From positions 1 to 64,000 of the forward strand of contig NZ_KB905935.1 in the NCBI RefSeq assembly GCF_000381125.1: a stretch of 64,000 nt of DNA. Reading direction: 5' to 3'. Both the position numbers and the translations under genes were made by a program. Positions 8,318-20,667 of this stretch are shown here, piece by piece. The first letter of the stretch is position 1. Every line of letters starts with the position of its first letter. The notes under the pieces are model-generated. The model saw nothing but the letters and a program-made list of their open reading frames with translations. It was not told where the DNA came from and ran no database searches. Source of the stretch: Caldimonas manganoxidans ATCC BAA-369. GTDB taxonomy: Bacteria > Pseudomonadota > Gammaproteobacteria > Burkholderiales > Burkholderiaceae_C.

Positions 8318-10432
8318 TCAGGCCGACTTCAAGTTTGGATAGCGAACGTGTTCGACGAGCTCTTGCACTTCCTTCTTGGGCGCCGGCGTGAACAGGCTGA
8401 CCAAGATGATGACGGCAAAGCCCAGCGGCACACCGAACAGCCCAGCCGAAATCGGCTGGATGCCCCACCACAGCTCCACCGGTGAGGTGACGCCAAAGAC
8501 GCTGCGCAGCCAGGGCTGGGTGGTGGCCATGTAATAGAAGGTCAGCCCCAGACCGGCGATCATGCCGCACACCGCCCCGATACTGGAGGCTCGCTTCCAG
8601 AAAATCCCAAGCACCAGTGCCGGGAAGAAGGCCGCCGCTGCGAACGAGAATGCCGCCGACACCAGGAAGAGGATGTCGGCCGGCTTCTGCGAAGCCACAT
8701 ACGCCGCCAACAGCGCCACCACCAACAGCAAGGTCTTCGAGATCATCACCCGACGCGAGGTCGGCGCATTCGGGTCGATCATCTTGTAGTACAGGTCATG
8801 CGACAACGCGTTGGCGATCGTCAGCAGCAAACCGTCAGCCGTGGACAAAGCCGCCGCCAGACCGCCTGCGGCCACCATGCCCGAAATGACGTATGGCAGG
8901 CCTGCAATGGCCGGCGTGGCCAACACGATGATGTCCCCACCGATACGCATCTCACCGAGCTGGAAGATGCCGTCGCCGTTGATGTCCTGCACCGACAGCA
9001 GCGACGGATCGACCCGGTTCCATGCGGCAATCCAGCTTGGCAGCTTGTCAAATGGCGTGCCCACCAGCACCGTCATCACTTCGTACTTGACCAGCACGGC
9101 CAGGGCCGGTGCCGTGAAGTACAAGAGGAAAATGAAGAACAGCGACCAGAACACCGACTCACGCGCCTCTTTCACCGACGGTGTGGTGTAGTACCGCATC
9201 AGAATGTGCGGCAGCGCCGCCGTGCCCACCATCAGGCAAAAGATCAGCGCCAGGAAGTTGCGGCGTGAAGTATCGAAGGCCTTTTTGGCCGCTTCATCCC
9301 CGTTGGGGTCGCCTGCAAAGATCTGGGCATGGGGCGGCATGCCTGCCAAGGGCTTGGCACGCGCCTCGTTGGCGGCCTTGGCCGCTGCATAGGCTTTGCG
9401 AGCGTCGGCTTCGGTGGCCGGCAAGGCCGCCAGAGCCTTCTCGGCCGCTTGGATCTCGGCCAGCGGAGCATTGCGGGCCTTCAGATCGGCGATCTTCTGC
9501 TCGGCAGCGGCCCGGTCGGCGGCCATCGCCGCAGGCACGTCCTTGAGCTTGGCCTCGGCCTCGGCCGCGCGCTTCTTGAAGATCTCGATGACCTCCAGCT
9601 CTTTCGGATCCTTACGCAGCTCGTTCTCCTTGGCCGTGACCTTTTCGAGCTGGGCTCCATAGATGATCTGCGGGATGGGCACGCCCGTCTGCTTGACCGA
9701 CAGCCAGATCACCGGGATGAGGTACGCAATGATCAGGATGATGTACTGGGCCACTTGGGTCCAGGTCACTGCACGCATCCCCCCCAGGAAGGAGCACACC
9801 AGGATGCCACCCAGACCAACGAAGATCCCGATCTCGAAGGCCAAGCCGGTCAGCCGCGAGGTGATCAGACCCACGCCATAGATCTGCGCCACCACGTATG
9901 TGAAAGAGCACAGAATCGCCGCGAGGATACCGATCAAACGAGCCAGGTTGCCACCATAACGAGCCCCCAGGAAGTCGGGGATCGTGAACTGGCCGAACTT
10001 GCGCAGGTAGGGTGCCAGGAACAGCGCCACCAGGCAGTAGCCGCCTGTCCAGCCCATGATGAAGGCCAGTCCACCGTAGCCCGTGAGATACAGTGTGCCG
10101 GCCATCCCGATGAACGAGGCGGCCGACATCCAGTCGGCGCCGGTGGCCATGCCGTTGTAGATCGCAGGCACACGCCGGCCGGCCACATAGTACTCGGCCG
10201 CATCGGTGGTGCGACTCATGATGCCGATGCCGGCATACAGAGCCACAGTGGCCAGCAGAAAGATCAGACCGATCCAGTTGGCAGGCAGGCCCATTTGTTC
10301 GAGCAAGCCCAGCACGATGATGAAGATCAGAAAGCCGCCGGTGTACCAGCCGTACACCTTGTTGAGCTGCTTCTTGAAGGCTGCATTGGCAGCCGCGCCG
10401 GTCGAGCCGGACGCAGGGGTCAATCCCGCCAT
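8318..10432 (-). CDS. Sodium:solute symporter, large VC_2705-type subfamily
   Basis: This 704-residue inner membrane transporter has the sodium:solute symporter fold (for example ADWMSAASFIGMAGTLY and GGLAAALSTADGLLL). Together with the small DUF4212 protein encoded just upstream it matches the large subfamily thought to import carboxylates such as acetate, though the substrate is not proven here. Between membrane helices, residues about 259-386 form a charged Ala/Glu/Lys-rich, coiled-coil-like insertion. The start at 10432 is preceded by GAGGAG, which overlaps the end of the DUF4212 gene, so translation is probably coupled. Confidence 0.88.
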   Translation of the reverse strand: MAGLTPASGSTGAAANAAFKKQLNKVYGWYTGGFLIFIIVLGLLEQMGLPANWIGLIFLLATVALYAGIGIMSRTTDAAEYYVAGRRVPAIYNGMATGADWMSAASFIGMAGTLYLTGYGGLAFIMGWTGGYCLVALFLAPYLRKFGQFTIPDFLGARYGGNLARLIGILAAILCSFTYVVAQIYGVGLITSRLTGLAFEIGIFVGLGGILVCSFLGGMRAVTWTQVAQYIILIIAYLIPVIWLSVKQTGVPIPQIIYGAQLEKVTAKENELRKDPKELEVIEIFKKRAAEAEAKLKDVPAAMAADRAAAEQKIADLKARNAPLAEIQAAEKALAALPATEADARKAYAAAKAANEARAKPLAGMPPHAQIFAGDPNGDEAAKKAFDTSRRNFLALIFCLMVGTAALPHILMRYYTTPSVKEARESVFWSLFFIFLLYFTAPALAVLVKYEVMTVLVGTPFDKLPSWIAAWNRVDPSLLSVQDINGDGIFQLGEMRIGGDIIVLATPAIAGLPYVISGMVAAGGLAAALSTADGLLLTIANALSHDLYYKMIDPNAPTSRRVMISKTLLLVVALLAAYVASQKPADILFLVSAAFSFAAAAFFPALVLGIFWKRASSIGAVCGMIAGLGLTFYYMATTQPWLRSVFGVTSPVELWWGIQPISAGLFGVPLGFAVIILVSLFTPAPKKEVQELVEHVRYPNLKSA

Positions 10433-10436
10433 GGTG

Positions 10437-10694
10437 TTACTCCTCCTCCGCGACGTCATGCTCCTGGTCCAGCCGGTTCATGTACCGCGCGTAGTACCAG
10501 ATGATGGCCACATAGACGATGAGGGCGCCTTGCGCCCCCACCCAAAAGCTGAATGGCCAACCAAAGAAGTTGAAACTCAGATCGCGGGCAAAATACCCAA
10601 TGACGAATGTGACGAAGAACCAGATCGCCAGCAAGATGCTGGTGATCCTCAGATTCTTGCGCCAGTACTCCTCGTGCTTGCGCGTCAACTGCAT
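10437..10694 (-). CDS. DUF4212 small membrane protein, symporter partner
   Basis: The product is 85 residues with two membrane helices and the typical DUF4212 opening HEEYWRKNLRIT, followed by a second helix with FFGWPFSFWVGAQGA. Such proteins are almost always encoded directly before the large sodium:solute symporter and are thought to be an accessory subunit. The start at 10694 follows GAGGAG nine bases away. Only four bases separate its stop from the symporter start. Confidence 0.9.
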   Translation of the reverse strand: MQLTRKHEEYWRKNLRITSILLAIWFFVTFVIGYFARDLSFNFFGWPFSFWVGAQGALIVYVAIIWYYARYMNRLDQEHDVAEEE

Positions 10695-10782
10695 GACGAT
10701 GGTCTCCTCTTTGTTGCGCCGTGGGGACCCTCCCCACCCGCGCGAAACGACAGCCCCCCGCCCGTCTCCCCAAGCGGGCTTG

Positions 10783-10794
10783 CAGCCTAGGCTG
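10783..10794. promoter_or_regulatory. 12-base palindrome upstream of DUF4212-symporter operon
   Basis: CAGCCTAGGCTG is a perfect palindrome in the 145-base gap between the DUF4212 gene and the TPR gene. Just to its left a GACAGCC is mirrored by the GGCTGTC at its right edge. It could be an operator for the transporter operon. I found no confident promoter to place beside it. Confidence 0.3.
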
Positions 10795-10839
10795 TCCCCT
10801 TGACGCGGCGACGGAAGATCCGGCACCGCGCCTCCTGTG

Positions 10840-11421
10840 TCACGCGGACAAGCCGGTTTCGCGCTCCAGTTGAGCCGCGACCTTGGGCTCGAAGCCTTTG
10901 AGATGGCGAATGATCCGCCGTGCCTCTTCGGGCTCGTGACGATCCACATGCACCCGTGCGAGCTGGTACCAGCCGTACGGACTCATGGGCTGCAATTCGG
11001 TGTTGCGCTTGAGGACCTCGACAGCCTCATCGAAGCGGCGCGTCCTGATCAGCACCAAGCCCAACCCGTACCAGGCACGGTCGAGCCGCGGATCCATGGA
11101 CACGGCGCGCCGAAATGCCTGTTCGGCTTGCGCCAGATCGCCCGCTTCTTCCAGCAAATAGCCGTAATTGAACCAGGAGGCTGCCGAATGCTCAGGGTGC
11201 GCCGCAAGCAAGTCGCGGTAATCGGCTTGGGCTGCCTCGCGCTGCCCCAACTGCGCACGCAGATGCGCCCGGCTGGCCAACACGTACGCATCGCCAGGGA
11301 AGCGCAGCAACATCTCGTCGAACACATCCAAGGCAGCGGCGTGGCGCCCCACCAGGATCATGGCCTGCGCCCGCCAACGCAACCAGCGGTAGGTCAGCGA
11401 CTTCATTGCGCTCGAACTCAT
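10840..11421 (-). CDS. Tetratricopeptide repeat protein
   Basis: The 193-residue protein has about four TPR units, for example AASWFNYGYLLEEAGDLAQAE followed by RAWYGLGLVLIRTRRFDEAV. There is no signal peptide, so it is probably cytoplasmic and mediates protein contacts. The start at 11421 is chosen because its ATG overlaps the stop of the upstream membrane protein gene as ATGA. A second in-frame ATG at 11406 is possible. No specific function can be assigned. Confidence 0.7.
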   Translation of the reverse strand: MSSSAMKSLTYRWLRWRAQAMILVGRHAAALDVFDEMLLRFPGDAYVLASRAHLRAQLGQREAAQADYRDLLAAHPEHSAASWFNYGYLLEEAGDLAQAEQAFRRAVSMDPRLDRAWYGLGLVLIRTRRFDEAVEVLKRNTELQPMSPYGWYQLARVHVDRHEPEEARRIIRHLKGFEPKVAAQLERETGLSA

Positions 11422-11753
11422 CGACACAGATGCACCCCAATCTCGATGCAAATGGCAATGCGTGCCACGGTCGAAGCCACATAAGCCATCAACAGCAGGG
11501 CAAACGTGGCCAGCGGGATGTGCCGATCCAGCACGATGCGCGGCGTCAGCAACCGAGTCAGCCGGGTGAACGGTCGGGTCAACACGCCCAGCAGCTGATA
11601 GAACAAATTGCTCTCACGCCCCGCTCCGGCCAGCAAGCCCAGCACCCACTGGCCCAGCAGTGACAACAATGCGATGGCCGCAACGGTCTGAACGATGGTG
11701 ACGAACAGCAACATGGCTTGCAAGCACCGCAGTGCATGACCCGATGCCTTCAT
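11418..11753 (-). CDS. Small YggT-like membrane protein
   Basis: This 111-residue protein has two hydrophobic helices (about 14-40 and 75-95) separated by GVLTRPFTRLTRLLTPRIV, a segment resembling the loop between helices in YggT proteins. It is about half the usual YggT length, so it may be a one-unit relative and not YggT itself. It overlaps the downstream TPR gene by four bases. An internal ATG at 11714 is an alternative start. Confidence 0.55.
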   Translation of the reverse strand: MKASGHALRCLQAMLLFVTIVQTVAAIALLSLLGQWVLGLLAGAGRESNLFYQLLGVLTRPFTRLTRLLTPRIVLDRHIPLATFALLLMAYVASTVARIAICIEIGVHLCR

Positions 11754-11843
11754 TCTTGGCTGGCGGCTTACGTATTTCTGACAAGGTCCGCGTCTTGCGC
11801 GTAAGTCCGATCAGGGCTTACCCTGACCTGCCGAACCCGCATG

Positions 11844-11865
11844 AAAAACGGCCCCTGGGGGCCGT
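11844..11865 (-). terminator. Intrinsic terminator of ppsA
   Basis: On the minus strand an ACGGCCCC/GGGGCCGT stem is followed directly by five T residues (plus-strand AAAAA at 11844-11848). It lies about 50 bases past the ppsA stop. Confidence 0.8.
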
Positions 11866-11916
11866 CGAGCATGACCGCCTTGCGGCGGTGCAACACACCT
11901 GGGTCGAAAAAAAACT

Positions 11917-14316
<2,400 letters not shown>

Positions 14317-14510
14317 GGGAAAGCTCCGTGATGTTGAGAAACCGGTGCTCCCCTGCCGGCACGCCTGGACAAATCAGGACAGGCCCCGCCCCGCCACTTT
14401 GTGGATTCTGGTTCGTGCGGTGGGGTAGACATGGAGGCGCGGGCAAGCGATATTGGCAGATATTTTACGGCCCTTCGGCCCCGCCCCGGTTTGTACCTCC
14501 TGCCTTTGTC

Positions 14511-15332
14511 ATGTCCAACCGTACCGTCTTCTTCATCTCCGATGGCACCGGCATCACGGCCGAGACCTTCGGCAATTCCATCTTGAAGCAGTTCTCGCTG
14601 CAGCCGCGGCACGTGCGCCGTCCCTTCATCGACACCGAAGACAAGGCCCATCAAGTGGTGCGCGAGATCAATCACACGGCTGAAATCGAAGGCAAGCGGC
14701 CAATCGTCTTCACCACCCTGGTCAACGAGGAAGTGCTGGCCATCGTCAAGCAAGGCAGCCAAGCGCTGGTGTTGGACATGTTCTCGACCTTTGTCGAGCC
14801 ACTGGAGGCCGAATTGGGCATGAAGTCCAACCACCGCATCGGGCGGTTCTCGGACGTGGCCGCCAGCCAGCAGTATCACGACCGCATCGAAGCCATCAAC
14901 TTTTCACTGGCCCACGATGACGGCCAGTCGGCCCGCAACCTGGCCGAGGCCGACGTGATCTTGATCGGAGTGAGCCGCAGCGGCAAGACACCCACCTCGT
15001 TGTACCTGGCCATGCAGCACGGCATCAAGGCGGCCAACTATCCCTTGATCCCAGAAGACTTCGAACGGCGTACCCTGCCCTCCTGTCTGGTGCCCCACAA
15101 AAGCAAATGCTTCGGCCTGACCATCGCCCCAGAGCGGCTGAGCGAGATCCGAAACGAACGCCGCCCCAACAGCAAGTACGCCAGCCTGGAGAACTGCCGC
15201 TACGAAGTGGCCGAAGCCGAAGCCATGATGCGCCGCGAGGGCATCGCCTGGCTGTCCTCGACGCACAAGTCCATCGAGGAGATCGCCACGACCATCCTGC
15301 GTGACATCCGTCCGGATCGGCTGGTGTACTGA
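14511..15332 (+). CDS. ppsR: PEP synthase regulatory protein (kinase/pyrophosphorylase)
   Basis: The 273-residue DUF299 protein starts [14 protein letters not shown] and has the P-loop GVSRSGKT at 153-160. Members phosphorylate PEP synthase on the threonine next to the catalytic histidine using ADP, and also reverse this with phosphate. The divergent ppsA is its obvious partner. The frame stays open upstream of 14511, but family alignment at MSNRTVFF fixes the start. Confidence 0.95.
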   Translation: MSNRTVFFISDGTGITAETFGNSILKQFSLQPRHVRRPFIDTEDKAHQVVREINHTAEIEGKRPIVFTTLVNEEVLAIVKQGSQALVLDMFSTFVEPLEAELGMKSNHRIGRFSDVAASQQYHDRIEAINFSLAHDDGQSARNLAEADVILIGVSRSGKTPTSLYLAMQHGIKAANYPLIPEDFERRTLPSCLVPHKSKCFGLTIAPERLSEIRNERRPNSKYASLENCRYEVAEAEAMMRREGIAWLSSTHKSIEEIATTILRDIRPDRLVY

Positions 15333-15355
15333 GCTCCTTGGGTGCCCCAAGCCGC

Positions 15356-16129
15356 TCAAACAAGACGCTGCCGCAGTGACTCGTACAGGCAGATCGCCGC
15401 AGCCGCCGCGACATTGAGCGATTCCTCGCCGCCAGGCTGGGGGATACGCACGACCTGTTCGCAGCGCGAGGCCAGGGCCGGGTCCATGCCCTGACCCTCA
15501 TGGCCAAAGACCCAGGCCAGCGGCGAAGCAAGCCGGCATCGGTGCAGTTCCAGCGCCGTGTGCGAACTCGTGCCCACCAGCGGCACGCCCAGGCCGTCCA
15601 GCCCCTCGGGATGGGCCAATTCCACCAGATGCAGCGCGAAATGCGCGCCCATGCCCGCGCGCAACACCTTCGGTGACCACAGCGCGGCCGTCCCCTTCAT
15701 GGCCACGACCTGCTTGACCCCCAGCGCCGCAGCGCTGCGCAAAATCGCCCCCACGTTGCCGGCGTCCTGCAAGCGATCGAGCACCACGGTATCCAGCCCT
15801 GTGCGCACTTGGCCGGCCCCCGGCCAGGGCACCAGAAACCCACAATCCGGGGCCGATTCGAGCGCACTGAGTTCGCGCATCAAGGTCTCGCTCACCACCG
15901 CCACCCGTACCGCGCCCTGGGCCAGCACACGCCGCTCGGGCCGCGCCCAGGCCGCCTCGGTAAACACCGCCTCGTCACCATGGCCGCCCCGGGCCCGCCA
16001 GGCCGAGCCCAGATGATCCCCCTCGAGCCAGACCGAGCCCAGCTTGCGGTAGGCGCTGGGGTCGCGCAGGAGTTTGCGCACTTTCACGCACAGCGGGTTG
16101 TCACGCGAATGCAGCATCTCGACCTTCAT
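15356..16129 (-). CDS. TrmH-family (SpoU) RNA 2'-O-methyltransferase
   Basis: The product is 257 residues, with an N-terminal L30e-like substrate-binding domain and a knotted SPOUT methyltransferase domain. All three SpoU motifs are visible: [15 protein letters not shown] (118-132), GHEGQGM, and [13 protein letters not shown]. It should 2'-O-methylate a ribose in rRNA or tRNA with S-adenosylmethionine. The exact site cannot be read from the sequence, so I give no symbol. Its ATG overlaps the rnhB stop as ATGA. Confidence 0.88.
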   Translation of the reverse strand: MKVEMLHSRDNPLCVKVRKLLRDPSAYRKLGSVWLEGDHLGSAWRARGGHGDEAVFTEAAWARPERRVLAQGAVRVAVVSETLMRELSALESAPDCGFLVPWPGAGQVRTGLDTVVLDRLQDAGNVGAILRSAAALGVKQVVAMKGTAALWSPKVLRAGMGAHFALHLVELAHPEGLDGLGVPLVGTSSHTALELHRCRLASPLAWVFGHEGQGMDPALASRCEQVVRIPQPGGEESLNVAAAAAICLYESLRQRLV

Positions 16130-16752
16130 GCCTGCCCCCGCAAAGCGTCACGAACCGGGGCAAAACTGCGTCGGTGCGCTGGACAGGGTCCGTGTTCGCG
16201 CAAGGCCGCCAAATGTTCGCGCGTGGGATATCCCTTGTGCGTGGCAAACCCATACTCTGGATGGGCCTCGTGCAACGCCATGCACAGGCGATCGCGATGC
16301 ACCTTGGCCAGAATCGAAGCGGCCGAGATGGCGGGCACCTTGGCATCTCCTTGGACGATGGCCTCGGCCGGGACCTTGAGCACCGGCAGCCGGTTGCCAT
16401 CGACCAAGACCCGCGCCGGCTTCAGACGCAACCCCTCCACCGCCCGGCGCATGGCCAGCAGTGTCGCCTGAAGAATGTTCAGCCGGTCGATCTCCTCCGG
16501 CGAGGCCACAGCGATGCTGCAGCACAAAGCCTTGGCGCGAATCTCGTCATACAAGCGCTCACGGCGCAATGCGCTGAGCCGCTTGGAATCCGCCAGCCCC
16601 TTCACCGGTTGCTGGTCGTCCAGGATCACGGCGGCAGCCACGACGGGTCCGGCCAACGGCCCGCGGCCGGCTTCATCGACCCCAGCCACCAATCCGGGTG
16701 ACTCCCAGCACAGAGCCAACTGTTCAGCGCCCAAGGACTTGCGCGATCGCAT
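16126..16752 (-). CDS. rnhB: Ribonuclease HII
   Basis: The 208-residue enzyme removes RNA from RNA-DNA hybrids and misincorporated ribonucleotides. The metal-binding acids are Asp26 and Glu27 in [13 protein letters not shown], Asp118 in LVDGN and Asp154 in VHRD. The start at 16752 overlaps the end of lpxB by 29 bases. An in-frame TTG at 16734 is an alternative, because neither has a strong ribosome site. It is the next-to-last gene of the lpx run. Confidence 0.93.
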   Translation of the reverse strand: MRSRKSLGAEQLALCWESPGLVAGVDEAGRGPLAGPVVAAAVILDDQQPVKGLADSKRLSALRRERLYDEIRAKALCCSIAVASPEEIDRLNILQATLLAMRRAVEGLRLKPARVLVDGNRLPVLKVPAEAIVQGDAKVPAISAASILAKVHRDRLCMALHEAHPEYGFATHKGYPTREHLAALREHGPCPAHRRSFAPVRDALRGQA

Positions 16753-17878
16753 CGGTAGCGGCCTGCGCCGTGTTGCGACGCAGGAGATGGTGCAATTCGA
16801 TGAAACGCTGCTGCACACGCTCGCAGCGCGCCGGATCATCCAGCCAGGCCAGGGCCGCATCGGCCAGGGCTTGTGGGGTGGCTCGATCCTGCAGCAATTC
16901 GGGCACGACGAAATCGCCACACAAGATGTTGGGCAGCCCCACCCAGGGCTGGTAGCCCATGCGCTTCATGAGCTGCCAGGTCAACCAGTGCATGTGATAA
17001 GTGATGACCATGGGCCGCTTGAACAGCGCGGCCTCCAGTGTGGCCGTGCCACTGGCGATGAGCGTCACGTCGCAGGCGGCCAGAGCCTCGTGCGACCGAC
17101 CGTCGAGCACCCGCAGCGGCACCTCGGGGGCATGCGTGGCCACCAACGGATCGATCATCTCACGCAGACCGGGTGCCGCCGGCAGCACGAAGCGCAGCTC
17201 CGGTCGCCGACGATGCAACAACGCCGCAGCGGCCAAAAGCGGTGTGGCGATGTACTGGATCTCGCTGCGTCGGCTGCCCGGCAGCAACGCCACCACCGTC
17301 TCCGACGCCGACAACCCCAAGGCCTGCCGCGCCGCGGCCCGAGGTACTTCCAGCGGAATCGCATCGGCCAGCGGATGGCCCACATAGCTGGCGGCAATGC
17401 CGTGGCGAGCCAACAGTTCAGGCTCGAAGGGAAACAGACAAAGCACGTGGTCGGCGGCCTTGGCGATGCGGGTCACGCGCCCGCCGCGCCAGGCCCAAAT
17501 CGACGGACAGACGAAGTGCACCGTCTTGATGCCGGCTTCGCGCAACCAGGACTCCAACCCCAGATTGAAATCCGGCGCGTCCACACCGATAAAGACATCC
17601 GGACGCTCTAGAAGCAACCGACGCGCCAGCTGCCGGCGGATGCCGGCAATCTCGGCATAATGCCGCAGCACCTCGGCATAACCCCGCACGGCCAGCTTGT
17701 GGTGCGGCCACCAGGCCTGGAAGCCTTGCTCGGCCATGCGCGGCCCGCCAATGCCCACAGCACTCAGATCGGGCCAACGCTGACGCAGCCCGTCCATCAG
17801 CAGCCCGGCCAGCAAATCCCCCGACGCCTCGCCGGCCACCAGCGCCAGACGGGGGGCAGTCTTCGCCTGTGCCACCAC
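16724..17878 (-). CDS. lpxB: Lipid-A-disaccharide synthase
   Basis: This 384-residue peripheral inner membrane glycosyltransferase joins UDP-2,3-diacylglucosamine and lipid X into the lipid A disaccharide. It has the N-terminal [12 protein letters not shown] signature, GGPRM, and the conserved [11 protein letters not shown] and [10 protein letters not shown] segments. The start is GTG, two bases after the lpxA stop. A second GTG follows directly. I see no ATG that would keep the conserved N-terminus. Confidence 0.96.
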   Translation of the reverse strand: MVAQAKTAPRLALVAGEASGDLLAGLLMDGLRQRWPDLSAVGIGGPRMAEQGFQAWWPHHKLAVRGYAEVLRHYAEIAGIRRQLARRLLLERPDVFIGVDAPDFNLGLESWLREAGIKTVHFVCPSIWAWRGGRVTRIAKAADHVLCLFPFEPELLARHGIAASYVGHPLADAIPLEVPRAAARQALGLSASETVVALLPGSRRSEIQYIATPLLAAAALLHRRRPELRFVLPAAPGLREMIDPLVATHAPEVPLRVLDGRSHEALAACDVTLIASGTATLEAALFKRPMVITYHMHWLTWQLMKRMGYQPWVGLPNILCGDFVVPELLQDRATPQALADAALAWLDDPARCERVQQRFIELHHLLRRNTAQAATDAIAQVLGR

Positions 17879-17880
17879 AG

Positions 17881-18669
17881 TCAGCGCACGATACCGCGCT
17901 CGGCCTGAGCCAGGAAGTCCAGCATCAGGCGCACATCGGCTTGCGCCTCGGCGGCCGAGTCCGCCAGCGCGGCGAGTTCCTCCTTGGCCTGCGCCAGCGT
18001 CAGCCCTTTGCGGTACAGCGTGCGGTGCATCTGCTTGACGACGGCGATGCGCTCGGGGGAGTAGCCCCGACGGCGCAGCCCTTCCTGATTGATGCCCTGC
18101 GCTTGCGCAGGGTTGCCCGCGGCCGTCACGAAGGGCGGCAGATCTTGCGACAAGCGGGTCTGAAAACCGGTCATCGCATGCGCGCCCACCCGCACGAACT
18201 GATGCACACCCGACAACCCCCCAAGAAAGACCCAGTCGCCCAAATGCACGTGCCCGGCCAACTGGACCGCATTGGCCAAAATGATGTGACTGCCCAACTG
18301 GCAGTCATGCGCCACGTGGACATAGGCCATGATCCAGTTGTCGTTACCGATGCGCGTCACCCCGGCATCCTGCACCGTCCCGGTGTTGAAGGTGCAAAAC
18401 TCTCGAATGGTGTTGTCGTCGCCGATCACCAACTCGGTGGGCTCGCCTGCATATTTTTTGTCTTGCGGCGCAGCGCCCAGGGAACAAAATTGGAATATGC
18501 GATTGCGGCGGCCGATGGTCGTGCGCCCCTCGATGACGCAATGAGCACCGATGCTGGTCCCCTCATCGATGCGCACATCCGGGCCGATCACCGCATAGGG
18601 TCCCACGCGGACATCGGACGCCAACTCGGCCTTCGGGTCGACCAAGGCAGTGGGATGGATCTGAGCCAT
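17881..18669 (-). CDS. lpxA: UDP-N-acetylglucosamine acyltransferase
   Basis: The 262-residue protein is a left-handed beta-helix of hexapeptide repeats with a helical C-terminus. It makes the first acylation of lipid A synthesis, transferring hydroxyacyl from ACP to UDP-GlcNAc. The catalytic base is His121 in [11 protein letters not shown]. The start [10 protein letters not shown] matches the family and gives the usual length. The order lpxD-fabZ-lpxA-lpxB is conserved across proteobacteria. Confidence 0.97.
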   Translation of the reverse strand: MAQIHPTALVDPKAELASDVRVGPYAVIGPDVRIDEGTSIGAHCVIEGRTTIGRRNRIFQFCSLGAAPQDKKYAGEPTELVIGDDNTIREFCTFNTGTVQDAGVTRIGNDNWIMAYVHVAHDCQLGSHIILANAVQLAGHVHLGDWVFLGGLSGVHQFVRVGAHAMTGFQTRLSQDLPPFVTAAGNPAQAQGINQEGLRRRGYSPERIAVVKQMHRTLYRKGLTLAQAKEELAALADSAAEAQADVRLMLDFLAQAERGIVR

Positions 18670-18683
18670 GACGACGCCCCTGC

Positions 18684-19127
18684 TCAGGCCTCCACCAATC
18701 GCTGGGTGCACATGATCTCGGCCTCCACCGCCACCTCCTCGCCCACCCGCGCTTGGCACTTGAACTTGTAGATACCGGCCCGCGCTCGGTCCAGCGTCAC
18801 GTCCAGCAGCAACTGATCGCCGGGCTCCACCGGTCGCTTGAAACGAGCCCCATCAATGCCAACGAAGTAGTAAACCGCCCGAGGATCGCGCTCCACCGAG
18901 GCCGAGGTGAAGGCCAGCAGCGCAGAGGCCTGGGCCAACGCTTCGAGCATCAACACCCCTGGCATGACGGGACGGTTCGGGAAATGACCTTGAAAGAACG
19001 GCTCGTTGGCGCTGACGTTCTTCAGGGCCAAGATGCGCTTGCCCGGCTCGGCTTCCAGCACCCGGTCCACCAGGAGGATGGGGTAGCGATGAGGCAGCTG
19101 CTTGAGGATCGAGTGGATGTCCATCAT
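18684..19127 (-). CDS. fabZ: 3-hydroxyacyl-ACP dehydratase FabZ
   Basis: The 147-residue hot-dog-fold enzyme dehydrates 3-hydroxyacyl-ACP in fatty acid synthesis and competes with LpxA/LpxD for the same substrates, which explains its place among them. The catalytic pair is His48 in [14 protein letters not shown] and Glu62 in MLEALAQ. The ATG overlaps the lpxD stop as ATGA, so translation is coupled. Confidence 0.97.
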   Translation of the reverse strand: MMDIHSILKQLPHRYPILLVDRVLEAEPGKRILALKNVSANEPFFQGHFPNRPVMPGVLMLEALAQASALLAFTSASVERDPRAVYYFVGIDGARFKRPVEPGDQLLLDVTLDRARAGIYKFKCQARVGEEVAVEAEIMCTQRLVEA

Positions 19128-20155
19128 GGTGTCAGTTTCTTTTCGAGGGCGCGCACACGCTCGCGCAACTTGTGCAACTGGCGCAGTGTCGCGGCATTCT
19201 TTTCCCAGGACGCATTCTCGTCGATGGGGAACACGCCGCTGTAGAGCCCAGGCTGCAGCAACGAGCGCGTCACCAGCGACATCGACGAGATATGCACATG
19301 GTCGGCAATCGTCAGATGGCCCAAAATGCCTGCACCACCGCCGACCGTGCAATGCCGACCAATGCGCGCACTGCCGGCCACCCCAACGCAGCCCGCCATG
19401 GCCGTGTGCGCCCCGATGTGCACGTTGTGGGCGATCTGCACCAGGTTGTCCAACTTGACCCCGTCCTCGATCACCGTGTCCTCCAGGGCGCCACGGTCCA
19501 CGCAACTGTTGGCGCCGATCTCCACATCGTTGCCGATGCGCACCCCGCCAAGCTGCTCGATCTTCTCCCAGCGACCCTCGTTCGGTGCGAAGCCAAAACC
19601 ATCGGCACCGATCACCACACCGCTGTGCAGCACACAGCGCTCGCCCAGGCGCGTGCCCGGCATCAGCGTCACACGAGGCGCCAGCCGCGTGCCGCGGCCG
19701 ATCACGACGCCAGCGCCAACGAAGGCATGCGCGCCGATCACCACGCCATCACCGATCACCGCCCCCTCCTCGACCACGGCGTAAGCCTCGATCCGCACAT
19801 CATGGCCGATGCGGGCCTGCTCACTGACCACGGCCGTCGGATGGATGCCGGCAGGACGGGCCGCTCGCGTCCGCGCCGCCCACCATTGGGTCAAGCGGGC
19901 AAAGTAAAGATAAGGATCGGCCGTGACGATGGCCGCCCCCCGGGCAGCGGCTGCCTCCCGAAAGGCCGGCGCCACGATCACACAGCCCGCCCCGGTCGAC
20001 TGCAACTGAGACTGATAGCGCGCGTGCGCCAAAAAGCTGAGCGTTGAGGCATCCGCCCCTTCCAACGGCCCGATCCGGTGGATGCGCAGCTCACCCGAGC
20101 CGACGAGTTCCCCTCCCAGCTCGGCAACGATCTCGCTCAGTCGGACATCGCTCAC
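19124..20155 (-). CDS. lpxD: UDP-3-O-acylglucosamine N-acyltransferase
   Basis: The enzyme has 343 residues, with an N-terminal uridine-binding domain and then hexapeptide repeats forming a left-handed beta-helix. His243 in QIAHNVHIG corresponds to the catalytic His239 of the E. coli enzyme. It adds the N-linked acyl chain in lipid A synthesis. The start is GTG, overlapping the skp stop as GTGA. Confidence 0.97.
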   Translation of the reverse strand: MSDVRLSEIVAELGGELVGSGELRIHRIGPLEGADASTLSFLAHARYQSQLQSTGAGCVIVAPAFREAAAARGAAIVTADPYLYFARLTQWWAARTRAARPAGIHPTAVVSEQARIGHDVRIEAYAVVEEGAVIGDGVVIGAHAFVGAGVVIGRGTRLAPRVTLMPGTRLGERCVLHSGVVIGADGFGFAPNEGRWEKIEQLGGVRIGNDVEIGANSCVDRGALEDTVIEDGVKLDNLVQIAHNVHIGAHTAMAGCVGVAGSARIGRHCTVGGGAGILGHLTIADHVHISSMSLVTRSLLQPGLYSGVFPIDENASWEKNAATLRQLHKLRERVRALEKKLTP

Positions 20156-20667
20156 TTGCCACCGTTGGCGTTGAGGGCCTTGATCACCTTGTCTGTGATG
20201 TCCACCCGCGGGCTGTAGTGCACCGCATCCTGGACGATGAGATCGTATTTCTCACTCTCGGCGATCTGTTTGATGACCCGGTTGGCCCGTTCGATGATGG
20301 CCGCCAACTCCTCATTGCGGCGCTGGTTGAAGTCTTCCTGCAACTCACGGCGGCGACGCTGAAACTCGCGGTCCTGCTCGACCAGCTCGCGTTGACGGCG
20401 TGCTCGCTCGGACTCCGACAACGTCGGCGCATCCTTCTCCAAACGCTCGGAGTTGGCCTTCAAGCGGGCCCCCAATTCATTGAGCTCTCGGTCGCGGCGA
20501 GAAAACTCCGCCTCCAGGCGGCTGGTGGCCGCTTTGGCCGGCGCAGACTCTCGCATGACGCGGTCGCTGTTCACATAGCCGATCTTCAGTTCCTGAGCCT
20601 GCGCGAGCTCAGCCGCGCCGAAAGACAGGACAATGGCCGTCAGGGCGGCCCCCAAGAGTTTCTTCAT
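20152..20667 (-). CDS. skp: Periplasmic chaperone Skp/OmpH
   Basis: The 171-residue protein has a clear signal peptide ending AELAQAQ near residue 25, then a long charged helical region (about 45-130) that forms the tentacles of the trimeric chaperone. It carries unfolded outer membrane proteins across the periplasm to the BAM complex. It directly follows bamA, sharing one base of stop and start (TGATG). Confidence 0.93.
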   Translation of the reverse strand: MKKLLGAALTAIVLSFGAAELAQAQELKIGYVNSDRVMRESAPAKAATSRLEAEFSRRDRELNELGARLKANSERLEKDAPTLSESERARRQRELVEQDREFQRRRRELQEDFNQRRNEELAAIIERANRVIKQIAESEKYDLIVQDAVHYSPRVDITDKVIKALNANGGK

